Assembly: GCA_003503945.1 (NCBI GenBank)
Contig: DOCD01000120.1
Location: 1 to 11,493 of the forward strand
Reading direction: 5' to 3'
Length of the DNA: 11,493 nt
DNA from: Clostridiales bacterium
Lineage (GTDB): Bacteria > Bacillota > Clostridia > Christensenellales > Borkfalkiaceae
The number at the start of each line of letters is the position of its first letter. The stretch's first letter is position 1. The translations under genes were made by a program, and so were the position numbers. A model generated the notes under the pieces. It was not told the DNA's origin and did no database searches. It was given only the letters and a program-made list of their open reading frames with translations. Shown here one piece after another: positions 1 to 9,600 of this stretch.

Positions 1-35
1 AAAACGCCTTCCCCCTTTTATGGGGGAAGGCGTTT
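1..35 (-). terminator. Rho-independent terminator of the two-gene operon
   Basis: A perfect 14-bp inverted repeat (arms 2-15 and 22-35) encloses a 6-nt loop. Read on the minus strand, the GC-rich stem ends in a T run that reaches the window edge. It lies 8 nt beyond the stop codon of the coiled-coil gene, so it ends the operon. The full length of the T run cannot be seen because the window stops there. Confidence 0.9.
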
Positions 36-43
36 GTCACTGT

Positions 44-3000
44 TTATTTGTTTGCGTCGTAATTGTCGTAAAATCCGTCGATATCGTAAAAATCGTTACC
101 CTCTTTTACCTCTTTGACTTCCTTTATGATTACGTGCGGCTCCTGCTGTGCCGCGGGCGCGGGTGCGGGTTTCGGCTGTTCCTGCCGTCCGCTCGCCGTA
201 TTGATAATTATAGGCTGAACGGGAGGAGGCAACTGCTGCGCCTGCTGCTGTACGGGCTGCTGATACGGGGGCACGCCGTAAGGCTGGTTGGGATAGCCGT
301 AGGGTTGCCCGTATGTGCCGTAAGGCTGATTATACTGCGGCTGCTGGCCGTTCTGGTCGGCGCGCATACGCACGAACTCGTTTGCCATTTTCATTGTAGC
401 CGATTCCTGCGCCGCCTGCATCTTTATGGCGTTTATTTCCGCCTGAGCGCGGGTTGCTTCCTGCGCGGCGCGCTGGTTTGCCGCGGCTATTTCCGCCTGA
501 GCACGGCTCGCCTCCTGTGCGGCGCGCTGATCGCCGCGCATTTTTTCGAGCTCTATCTGCATTTTCATCATTTGAAGCTCGCTGTCGTTATTATTCTGCT
601 GCTGAGGCTGTTGCATGGGCATACCGTAAGGAGGCATACCGTAGGGGTTCATATACGGATTCATATACGGATTCATATACGGGTTCTGCCCGTAAGGGTT
701 AGCGTTCTGGTGCGCCGCAAATTCGGCTTTCATACGCGCGATTTCCGCTTCCGCACGCGCTCTGTCGATTTCCTGCTGAGCCTGCATTCTCATACGCTCG
801 GCTTCGAGCTCGGCACGGGCTTTTGCAAGCTCTATTTCGACCTTGGCCCTTACAAGCTCGTTATTGTCGGACTGAACCTGCAAGCTCGTGGGCGTAGCCG
901 CTATCTGTGCTTTAAGGCGCTGAATTTCGGCGTCCGCACGCGCTTTTTCTATCTCCTGCTGAGCCTGAGCCCTTGCACGCTCGGCTTCCATTTCCGCCCT
1001 TACGCGGGCGAGTTCGACTTCGACCTGCGCCCTTATAAGGTCGTTGTTATCCTTTGACTGCGACTGAGGTTGTGAAGAAAATAAATCTGCTCTCATTTTT
1101 GCTAACTCCGCTTCTGCTTTAACTTTATCTATTTCTGCCTGTGCCTGCGCTTTGACGCGTTCCGCCTCCATCTGAGCGCGCGCCGTGGCGAGCTCCGCCT
1201 CGACTTTTGCTTTTACGAGCTCCGCGCTTTCCTTCTGCGTTTCCGCAGGCTTGGAAGCCAGCGCTTCCGCTTTGAGTCGTGCGATTTCCGCTTCGGCTTT
1301 AACCTTGTCTATTTCCGCCTGTGCCTGTGATTTTGCGAATTCCGATTCCATCTGCGCCCTTGCCATTGCGAGTTCGGCGTCAACCCTCGCCCTTATAACG
1401 TCTTCGTTATTGACCTGCTGAACGGGTTGATTCTGCTGCGTGCGCGCCGTGGCAAGCTCCGCTTTGATTTTTGCAAGCTCGGCGTCCGCCTTAGCGCGTT
1501 CCACTTCGTTTTTCGCCTGAGCTTTCGCAAGCTCGGCTTCCATCTGCGCCTTTACGAGCGCGCTGTTGTCGAACTGTTGAACGGGCGGCGGTGCCTGACG
1601 TTGCGGCTTGTCGCGCGTCGCCGCGATTTCCGCTTTGAGCTTGGCTATTTCCGCTTCGGCGGTAACCTTGTTGATTTCCGCCTGAGCCGCAGCTCTGCTG
1701 CGCTCCGCCTCCATTTCCAACCTCGCTTTTGCAAGCTCCGCTTCGACCTTGGATTTTATAAGCTCGCTGTTGTCGAAGCTCTGCTGACCCTGAACAGGCA
1801 CGGGGCTTGCGGCTATCTGTGCGCGCAGACGCGCGATTTCCGCGTCCGCCTGAGCCTTTTCGTTCTGCGCGGCAAGCTGCGCCCTGTCGCGCTCCGCCTG
1901 CATTTCCGCGCGGGCCTTCGCGACTTCGCGGTCGATTCTCGCCCGTACTTCGTCGGGATTGACAGGTCTTTGCCCTTCCGGTCTTGCCGCCATTGCCTGC
2001 TGTGCCTTCAAACGCGCGATTTCAGCGTCCGCTTTCGCTTTTTCTATTTCCTGCTGAGCCTGAGCCCTTGCGCGCTCGGCTTCCATCTGCGCGCGTGCCG
2101 CGGCAAGCTGCGCCTCGACCTGAGCTTTGACCACTTCTCCATTGTCCGCCTTTGCGGGCTGCGCGGCAATCGCCTGCGCTTTAAGCTGTGCGATTTCCGC
2201 CTCGGCTTTCGCCCTTTCTATTTCCTGCTGAGCCTTAGCCTTTGCGCGCTCGGCTTCCATTTCCGCCCTTGCGCGGGCAAGCTCGGCTTCGACCTGAGCT
2301 TTTACCGCGTCAGTGCCGCCTTGTGCGGGTGCGCCCGCATTCGCGCGGCGCTCCATTTCGTCTTTAAGACGTTGAATTTCAAAATCGGCTTTCTGCCTTT
2401 CTATCTCGTTCTTTGCCTGCGCCCTTGCAAGCTCGGCTTCCATTTGCGCCTTTACGAGCGCGCTGTTATCGAACTGCTGAACGGGCTGCTGTTGCGAACG
2501 CGCCGCAAGCTCCGCCTTGATTTTTGCAAGCTCGGCGTCCGCTCTCGCGCGGTCGACCGCATTTCTCGCCTGCGCCTTTGCAAGCTCCGCCTCCATCTGC
2601 GCTTTTAAAAGCGCGGCGGTGTCGGGCTGACCCGCTACGGGGCGCTGTTGCTGCGCCCTGGCAAGCTCCGTCTTTATCCTTTCGAGCTCGGCATCCGCTC
2701 TCGCCCGTTCGACGTCGTTTTTCGCCTGAGCTTTGGCGAGCTCCGCCTCCATCTGCGCCTTTATAAGTGCGCTGTTATCATATGCGGCGACGGGCTGCTG
2801 CTGATACTGCGTACGTGCAGACAGCTCTGCGTTGAGCCTTGCGATTTCCGCCTCCGCCTTTGCGCGCTGCTTATCGTTTTTAGCCTGCGCCGCCGCCAGC
2901 TCCGCACGGTGTCTGGCTTCGAGAATATGCTGTCTTTCCTCTTCTTCGCGCCTTCTTGCGGCTTCCTCTTTCTTGGACAGCTTGTCGTCGGGTTCGGGCG

Positions 3001-3589
3001 GTAAATCCGCATTCCCCTTCGCCGCCTTTTTGCGGTTTTCCTTTTCGAGCCTCGCCGCTTCTTCTTTGAGACGGCGAATTTCGGCTTCCGCACGCGCCCT
3101 GTCCTGCGCGTTCTTTGCGTGAGCCCTTGCAAGCTCCGCTTCCATCTGCGCTTTCATAATGGCGTTTGCGTTAGCGTTGCCGGGCACGGGAATAAACTGA
3201 GGTCCGCCTTTCGCGCCTGCGTCGGCGCGGGCTTTGGCTATTTCGGCTTCGGCGCGCGCGCGTTCGACCTCGGCTTGCGACTGCGAACGTATCCTTTCGG
3301 TTTCCGCCTGCGCCTCCGCGCGGGCTTTGGCTATTTCAGCGTCTGCTTTTGCACGGATTAAATCGCTGTTATCCTGTTTATTGTTGACAACGACCTTTGT
3401 ATCTCTGCCCTTCCTCGCCTTCGCCTTTTTGGGCTTGGGACGACGCGGAGCGGCGTGCATACGTTTGCGCGTCTTTTTCTTTTTTGTCGTCGCCGCGATT
3501 ATCAGTACGATAAACATCAAAATCGCCAACACGCCCGCCGCGATTATTATAGCCGAATAGGGCATATTGTTTTTAATTAAATCCATCAT
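44..3589 (-). CDS. Membrane-anchored hendecad-repeat coiled-coil protein (1181 aa), function unknown
   Basis: I do not recognise a named family. Residues 1-11 are short and almost uncharged, 12-33 form one transmembrane helix, and 36-62 are packed with Lys/Arg (KKKKTRKR onward), so by the positive-inside rule the body is cytoplasmic. Residues 72-960 hold about 14 Ala/Glu/Lys/Arg-rich helical units joined by Gln/Pro-rich linkers. Residues 962-998 and 1081-1127 are Pro/Tyr/Gln-rich (NPYM, QPYG motifs), with a short helical stretch (about 1002-1078) between them. The C-terminus (1165-1181) is rich in Asp and Tyr. No catalytic motif is visible. TolA-like labels would rest on composition only. The start is the first of two adjacent ATGs, 11 nt after AAGGAG. 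The gene begins 19 nt after the surface-protein gene and is followed by a strong terminator, so it is the second gene of a two-gene operon. A structural or scaffolding role is inferred. Confidence 0.9.
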   Translation of the reverse strand: MMDLIKNNMPYSAIIIAAGVLAILMFIVLIIAATTKKKKTRKRMHAAPRRPKPKKAKARKGRDTKVVVNNKQDNSDLIRAKADAEIAKARAEAQAETERIRSQSQAEVERARAEAEIAKARADAGAKGGPQFIPVPGNANANAIMKAQMEAELARAHAKNAQDRARAEAEIRRLKEEAARLEKENRKKAAKGNADLPPEPDDKLSKKEEAARRREEEERQHILEARHRAELAAAQAKNDKQRAKAEAEIARLNAELSARTQYQQQPVAAYDNSALIKAQMEAELAKAQAKNDVERARADAELERIKTELARAQQQRPVAGQPDTAALLKAQMEAELAKAQARNAVDRARADAELAKIKAELAARSQQQPVQQFDNSALVKAQMEAELARAQAKNEIERQKADFEIQRLKDEMERRANAGAPAQGGTDAVKAQVEAELARARAEMEAERAKAKAQQEIERAKAEAEIAQLKAQAIAAQPAKADNGEVVKAQVEAQLAAARAQMEAERARAQAQQEIEKAKADAEIARLKAQQAMAARPEGQRPVNPDEVRARIDREVAKARAEMQAERDRAQLAAQNEKAQADAEIARLRAQIAASPVPVQGQQSFDNSELIKSKVEAELAKARLEMEAERSRAAAQAEINKVTAEAEIAKLKAEIAATRDKPQRQAPPPVQQFDNSALVKAQMEAELAKAQAKNEVERAKADAELAKIKAELATARTQQNQPVQQVNNEDVIRARVDAELAMARAQMESEFAKSQAQAEIDKVKAEAEIARLKAEALASKPAETQKESAELVKAKVEAELATARAQMEAERVKAQAQAEIDKVKAEAELAKMRADLFSSQPQSQSKDNNDLIRAQVEVELARVRAEMEAERARAQAQQEIEKARADAEIQRLKAQIAATPTSLQVQSDNNELVRAKVEIELAKARAELEAERMRMQAQQEIDRARAEAEIARMKAEFAAHQNANPYGQNPYMNPYMNPYMNPYGMPPYGMPMQQPQQQNNNDSELQMMKMQIELEKMRGDQRAAQEASRAQAEIAAANQRAAQEATRAQAEINAIKMQAAQESATMKMANEFVRMRADQNGQQPQYNQPYGTYGQPYGYPNQPYGVPPYQQPVQQQAQQLPPPVQPIIINTASGRQEQPKPAPAPAAQQEPHVIIKEVKEVKEGNDFYDIDGFYDNYDANK
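648..683 (-). repeat. 12-bp tandem repeat, three copies, encoding NPYM
   Basis: Three back-to-back copies of a 12-bp unit (ttcatatacgga on the plus strand, last base varied in the third copy) encode three successive NPYM motifs in the Pro/Tyr-rich segment of the coiled-coil protein. The unit is a multiple of three, so copy-number change would keep the frame. Confidence 0.85.
710..3376 (-). repeat. Tandem coiled-coil repeat array (about 14 units of 50-65 aa)
   Basis: Residues 72-960 of the coiled-coil protein repeat a unit that opens with a (N/D)(S/N)xL(V/I)(K/R)A motif, continues as EAELAKARAEM, EAERARAQAQQ, EIEKAKADAEI, and closes with an LKAxIAA-like helix end plus a Gln/Pro-rich linker. 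These blocks are 11 residues long. Two size classes occur: short units (such as those starting near residues 272, 323, 374, 673) lack the middle 11-residue block that long units (such as those near 426, 483, 847, 908) contain. The units near 72, 141 and 222 are more diverged, and an extra charged stretch lies at about 180-225. Confidence 0.85.
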
Positions 3590-3600
3590 AGCATTTGCTT

Positions 3601-3606
3601 CTCCTT
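3601..3606 (-). promoter_or_regulatory. Ribosome binding site of the coiled-coil gene
   Basis: AAGGAG lies in the 19-nt gap between the two genes, 11 nt before the first ATG at 3589 and 14 nt before the second at 3586. An out-of-frame ATG at 3594 opens only a two-codon ORF (ATG CTA TGA) that overlaps the true start. Confidence 0.85.
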
Positions 3607-3608
3607 AA

Positions 3609-6600
3609 CTATTCGTCGTCCTCTTCGTAGTCGTCGTAATTGTTATAGTAGTCGTAATCGTCGTCGTAATCGTCGACGTATTGCCGACGTTTTACCGCAA
3701 GCACGATTATCGTCGCCACTACAAGGAATACAAGTACGCCTATAACGGAGATTGTAATAATAAGCAACGGACTCGTTCCTTCGGAGGGCTGATAAATAAA
3801 CGTAAACGATTTAGCTTCAAGCTCCTTTATTACGTTTTCGGCATCTTCTATATTATTATAGAAATCGTCGAGCTTATCGTCTTTGACTTTAACGGTATAA
3901 GTGTATTCTTCCCCCTCTTTCAAATCGTCCTTGCCGACGATATTACCGTCTTTATCCTTATAAACGTATTCGATATAGTCGTCTATATTTACTTTACCCT
4001 GCGAACCGTTGGTTATATCCAGCCTGCCGTCGCTGCCCGAGCCTATCTCGCCGACAGTAATGGTGGCGCGCCTGATAGAGAATTTTAATAATTTGTCCTC
4101 AACGGTGCCGTCCGACCAGACGCATGCCGTCTTATCCTTAATCTGTACGTAGAACTCGTATACGCCGACGTCGGTTTTTATAAGGTAGGCGTCGCCGTAT
4201 CTGGGGTCGATACGGAGGTACTTGGAAAGCTCTTCCCAGTCCTTGATTTTGAAAGTCAACATCGAACCGGTGAATTCCTGTTCAATCATTTCCATTACGG
4301 GAATATCGAGAATTTCCGGCTCTTTCACGGGTGCGGACGTTATCGAGAAAGTAATTTCGTAATCGGTACGAGTTCCGTCCTCCCACGTCGCTTTCGTGCC
4401 TTCCTTGAAGCTTAAAACGATTTTGTATTCGCCTATTTCCGTCTTAACGAGGCTGCCCTCGCTTATATCGAGATAGGTGCCGTAAAGAGTTTTCCAGTCC
4501 TTAATTTCAAAGGTTATCGCCTTACCCGTATACTGTGCGTTAAAGAATGTAAGAACGGGCTTTTTAAGCAAAACCTTATCGTCGGGATTTTTCGAAACGA
4601 TAGTATAAGAAAGTTCAATCGTCGTAGTACCGTCGTTAAACGTATAACCGTCGACCTTTATCCTGAAAACAACTTTATACGTGCCGGGGTTGGTGTTCGT
4701 TAGGCTGCCTTCAGTAAGCTCGAGATACTTGTCGTAATAATCCGAATTAACTAGCTTGAACGTAATCGCGTTACCCGTCCAGTTTGCGGTGGAAGATTCG
4801 AGCCTGGGCTTCAAAATCTGATTGTCGGGCAACGACGGGTCGGTGACCTCCAGCTGAATTACGTAAGGCTGCTGTCTTTCTTCGAGTTCGCCGAGGTTTT
4901 CAAGCTCTTTCCAGTATCCTTTCGAGCCCTCTTTGAACCTGAACGTAATATCGAAAATACCCGTGGTCGTTGCGGTAATCACGCCGTCCTTTACGGTAAG
5001 CCCTTCGTCTATATCGAACTCGATATAGTTTTGAAGCAATATCCAGTTGGTGATTGTAAAGGTAACGGGAACCCCTTCCCACATCGCGCTGAGTTTATCG
5101 AAAATGGGGTAATCGATGGCTATCGTCTGGGGCTCGGTAATAGAGAACACGAGCGTATAATCGATACGGCTGCTCTCGGTGCCCGCCCAGTAAGCGTCCG
5201 CTTCCTTTAAGAAGCTGACCTTTACTCTGTATTCGCCAACTTCCGTCTGCGTCAGGTTACCGTCGGAAATATAGAGGTACCGCTCGTATGTCGAACGCCA
5301 GTCGGCTATTTCGAAAACAATCGGTTTGCCCGTATATTCCTGCGTAGAAACCTTCATCGAGGGATAATTCAACGCCCTCGAAGCGTCGCCCTTCTGATAT
5401 TGCGAAGAGAAGAACGAGATTTTTTCGACCTCCCCGTCCGCCATTACGTATTTGAGGTTGCCGGCATAGTCCTTATTTATCATGGGCTCGGCATAAAATT
5501 GCAGCCCGTCGGTAGTGCGGATATACGCGTCGGTTACTTCGCCGCCGCTCTCGTTGGTATATCTGGTGCCGAGCATATTCGAAACGTATACGCCTTTGAC
5601 CCTTGCAACGGGTATCGAGCCGTTGTTATCCCACGTTACGACAAGCGCTTCCTGCTCTACCGTTATTTCGACCTGTCCCCAGAAAGGAGTTTTGGTTTCG
5701 TAAATAATTTTATAATTGTCATCGAGCGTCATTTCCTCGATTACTTCGAAGAACCTTACGATATAAGTGCCTGCGTTTAAAGCCGTATACGGCTCCGCAT
5801 TTTCGTCGTACGATATGAAATGGTTTACGATTTTGTTGTTATTATCAATATACGTAATATCTACTTCAAGATAATCCAGATCTTCCTCTGAGATACCGCT
5901 TAATTTGATAAGGTTATGCTCTTTATTGTCGAATTTCGCCCAACCGCCGTTATAGGAGGGCTTGCTGAGCTCTCTTTCCTTTATTTCCCAACGTCTGAAA
6001 GTCGGTATGGTAGTGGGCACATCGTCACCCGAGAAAGGCTCGTGGTTTTTATCGCCCGCATAGTTTATCATTTTCGCGTCAAAGGTTGTTTCGTACACGC
6101 CGACGGCGGAATACTTATTGCCCCTTTCGAACTTGGCGTTGACGAGCGTAAGGCACTGCGTATTGTAAACTATAAGGTCGCTTATCACCTTCGGAAGATT
6201 GATAAGTCTTACTTCGTATTTGACGAACTCGCCCTCTTCGCGCCTGACGCGGAAAACGTCGTTCTCGAAATCGAATTCGTGCTCGCCCGTCTCGTCGCAA
6301 TAACCCCACTTAACCTCGTTGAAGTCTATTTTGGCTTTGGTTATTTTCCAGTCTAGCGTCTTGGGGAAATTAACTTCGTTGAAATTGGCGTTCGGCACGA
6401 AGTAAACCTGCACGGTGTACTTGGTTTCGGTCGCGTCGGTATAGTGGTTGCCGCTTATGTCGCCGTCGAGTTCAAGCCCGATTTCTTCATAGCCGATAAG
6501 CTCTAATTTGTGTTCCGTGCCGTCGTATTCGGAGGTAAACACAAACTCCTTGCCTTCGTCATTGACCCACTTTTTATCTTTCGCGTCCCAACTGACGTAA

Positions 6601-9600
6601 TCAACTGCTTTGCCGTGAGTATACTTCCATTTGAGCTTCGACGAATCGTAATCCGCCTTTATAATCTCAAACACTATTTCGGTATCTCCGACTGTATACG
6701 CGCCGTCAAGCTTGATATTTTTGACCGAAGCCCTGTATCTGCCAACGTTCACGGGCGCGGTCGAAAGCGGCGCGCTTGCCCCTTCGCGGAAATATTCGAT
6801 ATCGTATTCCCCTGTTTCGAGCGCTTTTCCGTTGAGTTCGGGGACGACCGCAAATTCAGTGCCGGTAAATGCAAACTGCTGGTCCTCGTTCGCCGGTTGT
6901 CCGTTCACACGGAAGCCGATCGTTACGGGTTGCTTACCCGACTCCACCGTGAATTCGCGGTATTCACCGCCCGCGGTCTCGGCTTCGAGCTTGTAGTTAG
7001 TTGCATAATCGCTTTTCAGCACGGGGGTTACGCGATAGGTTTCGGGTACGGTTTCCGCGACCACTTTATCGCAATCCACCCAGCTGTCGCCTTCTTTGTG
7101 CTGATATTTATAATCGACTAACCCGTGCCCTATCTGAAGCGTAGGTATAAAGAAGATATCCGAAGAGGACGTTTTTTCCGTCCACCTTATTATTATGTTT
7201 TTCGGTTTTACTTCCCATTCAATAGAAAAGTTGAAACTTCCGTCGCTTATAAAGCTTTCGGGGTCGCTTTCGTCTGGAATAAGATAATTTTTCGCGTATT
7301 CGTCGGAAACGATAAATTTGACGACCGTCGTATACGTGCCGGCGTTTTTCCCCTCGCCGTCGGTGAGATATCTTGCGGTAAGCCCGGGAAGAAGGTTGAG
7401 CTTTTCGGAATCGAGAGTAACGGAGTGCTGCTCGCCGTTGTATTCGAACGCCTGCTCGTAATCCCATTCCAGAGCGGACAAATCGTACTTCTTTTTATCG
7501 ATATTAAAGTAAAATTTGTATGTCTTATCCTCGAATAAAACGTTTTTATCGTAGCCGGTAATGGTTACGGTAACGCAGTGCAGCCCCGCGTCGCTTACTA
7601 TAAGGTCGCCGGAATATATGGCCCTTACGTAATGCTGTTTAAGGCGGTATTCGTCCATCGTCAGCATAAACTGATAGCTGCCGCCGTCGAGATAGGGCAG
7701 CTGCAACGCACGGTTCTCGGTACTGTGTTCGTTCCATCCGTATTCGGGAGCAATGTTTCCGGGCAATTTGCCGTCGATAAGGTACGTCCACTTTGCGTCC
7801 TCGTCGTCAAACTCGCCCTTTGTCGCAACGATTTCGAAACGCTGCGTTTTCGGCCCGTCCATTATATAGTTGTCTTTTTTGCTTCCGCCCGCTATAACCG
7901 CGACGAGATAATACGTGGTGCCGGGGTTAAGCCCTGCGGGAATGACGTATTTACCGTTGGAATTGCGAACGAGGTCGTCGGACATTATGCCGCGCGGGTC
8001 GTTGTAGTACACGCGCATTTCCAGCCCGCCGTTGTTTATATCCTCGTAAACGCCGTGAATTGTCAGCCCTATTTCGAGGCTTCGCGCGGACTCCCAGCTG
8101 TTCAAAAGCCCGTCGAACGACACCGTTATCAAGGCTTCCGTAAGATTTAAAGTCAGCCTTATCGGGTTGGTGTTTTTAAAGTCCGCGGTGCTGCTTTCCC
8201 ACTGCGTGTTTACATCGTCTTTAAGCTCGATAGTGAAATAATAGTTGTTTACTTCTTCGACGATAAACGTCTGCACGCCGTCTGTCACGCCCAAATCCAC
8301 AACGCTGTCCAAAAGCGCGGGGTTTAATGCGGAAACTTTAACGGTAACGTACTGCGAAATATTAGCTATCTGTACGTACTGTCTGCCTCTGTAAGACAGA
8401 TTGAGAATGGTTTTATTTATCGCGCCGTCGGCATCGGTGCCGTAATCCGCGTCGTCCGCAAGGAAATACGGCTCGGGAATGTTCCTTTCCTTGACGAGGA
8501 ACTGGTGAGTGGTCAGGCCCTCGCCGGATAATTCGTAGTTGTAATTTTTGGCTTCCTCGTCGATTATGTACGCCGTAGCGGTATACGTACCCATCTTATC
8601 GGGGAAATCGGGACTGTTCTGAATACCCGCACCCGTTACGTTGCTGTATTTCATACCCAGCACGGGCACTCTTCCGCCCTCTTTATCACGCTGTAAAATC
8701 ACGTTGTCCTTATCGACGATTTCGACGCTTTTAGGGGTCTGGTCTTTATTATAAGTCCAGGTTACGTTGAGCTTGATTTTATTTACTATGAATTTGGTGA
8801 CCTTTCGCCTTGTCAATTTATCCTCGCCGAGGAAATAATTGTCGGTATTTCGTAGCTGAACTTCGAGATAATAGGTGCCCGCGTCGATTGCGGCGACCCT
8901 TCTCGTACATTTTTCGTCGAGGAAATAGTTTACGGTCATCTCGTTTTCGTTGTACCAGGAAAGCTGGTCCTCCGAAACGTCGTCGAGTTTGAGCACTTTG
9001 CCGTTGTAAATCGCGTTTACCGCCTGCGGAAGATTTATGGGCGCAATCGTTTTATCCGCGATTTTGGAAAGGTTAAGATGAATTGCGGGACGGATTGCAA
9101 GGTTTTCGTTGACGTCTCCCGTAGTAATAGTTCCGTCCGCAGCCGTACAGAACATCGTATAGGTGCTGTACTGTCTGCCGTCCTTGGGCACGTTTGTTGC
9201 GGCGGTACGCAACCACGACTTTTTAACGTTGCTTCTCTGCGCTTTCGTGAGCTGCCATATGCCGTTTACAGTGCTTGCCGATACGTTTTCGGGGTCGAGG
9301 TCGCCGTTGCCGACCTCGGTAAGACTCGGCAGCCATACTCTGTCGTTCTGCCAGATATTATAGTTGACCTTGCTTTGAGCATTGTAATCGAAGTAGTTGG
9401 GGAAATAATAGTTATGTCCCGCAGGCACGGAGCCGTACGCCTCGCCCGGCCAACAGTAACTTGTACTGTCGACGTAGGTGACGTAACTTTCGTGTTCCTG
9501 CCACGCCATCTGCGAGGGCGTGACGATATCGTCGTACAGAGTGCCCTTAAAATCGACGCCCTGTACGAAATCGGTAAATTTATTGCAGCTCGCCTCGGTT

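Noticed and set aside
20..1057. Long plus-strand open frame of 345 codons opposite the coiled-coil gene
   Set aside because: It is a by-product of the repetitive Ala/Glu/Lys codons on the other strand: the translation is Arg/Leu-rich without a domain or plausible start context.
1427..2608. Plus-strand open frame of 393 codons inside the repeat array
   Set aside because: It repeats the same Leu/Phe/Arg-rich antisense pattern as the units opposite it; the minus-strand frame has a promoter, RBS and terminator, this one has none.
710..3376. CRISPR array
   Set aside because: The repeated DNA is coding, its units are diverged at synonymous sites, and the spacings between them are in-frame linkers.
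3612..3770. LPXTG cell-wall sorting signal at the C-terminus of the surface protein
   Set aside because: There is a hydrophobic helix and KRR, but no LPXTG-like motif before the helix, and the long acidic tail after it is not typical of sortase substrates.
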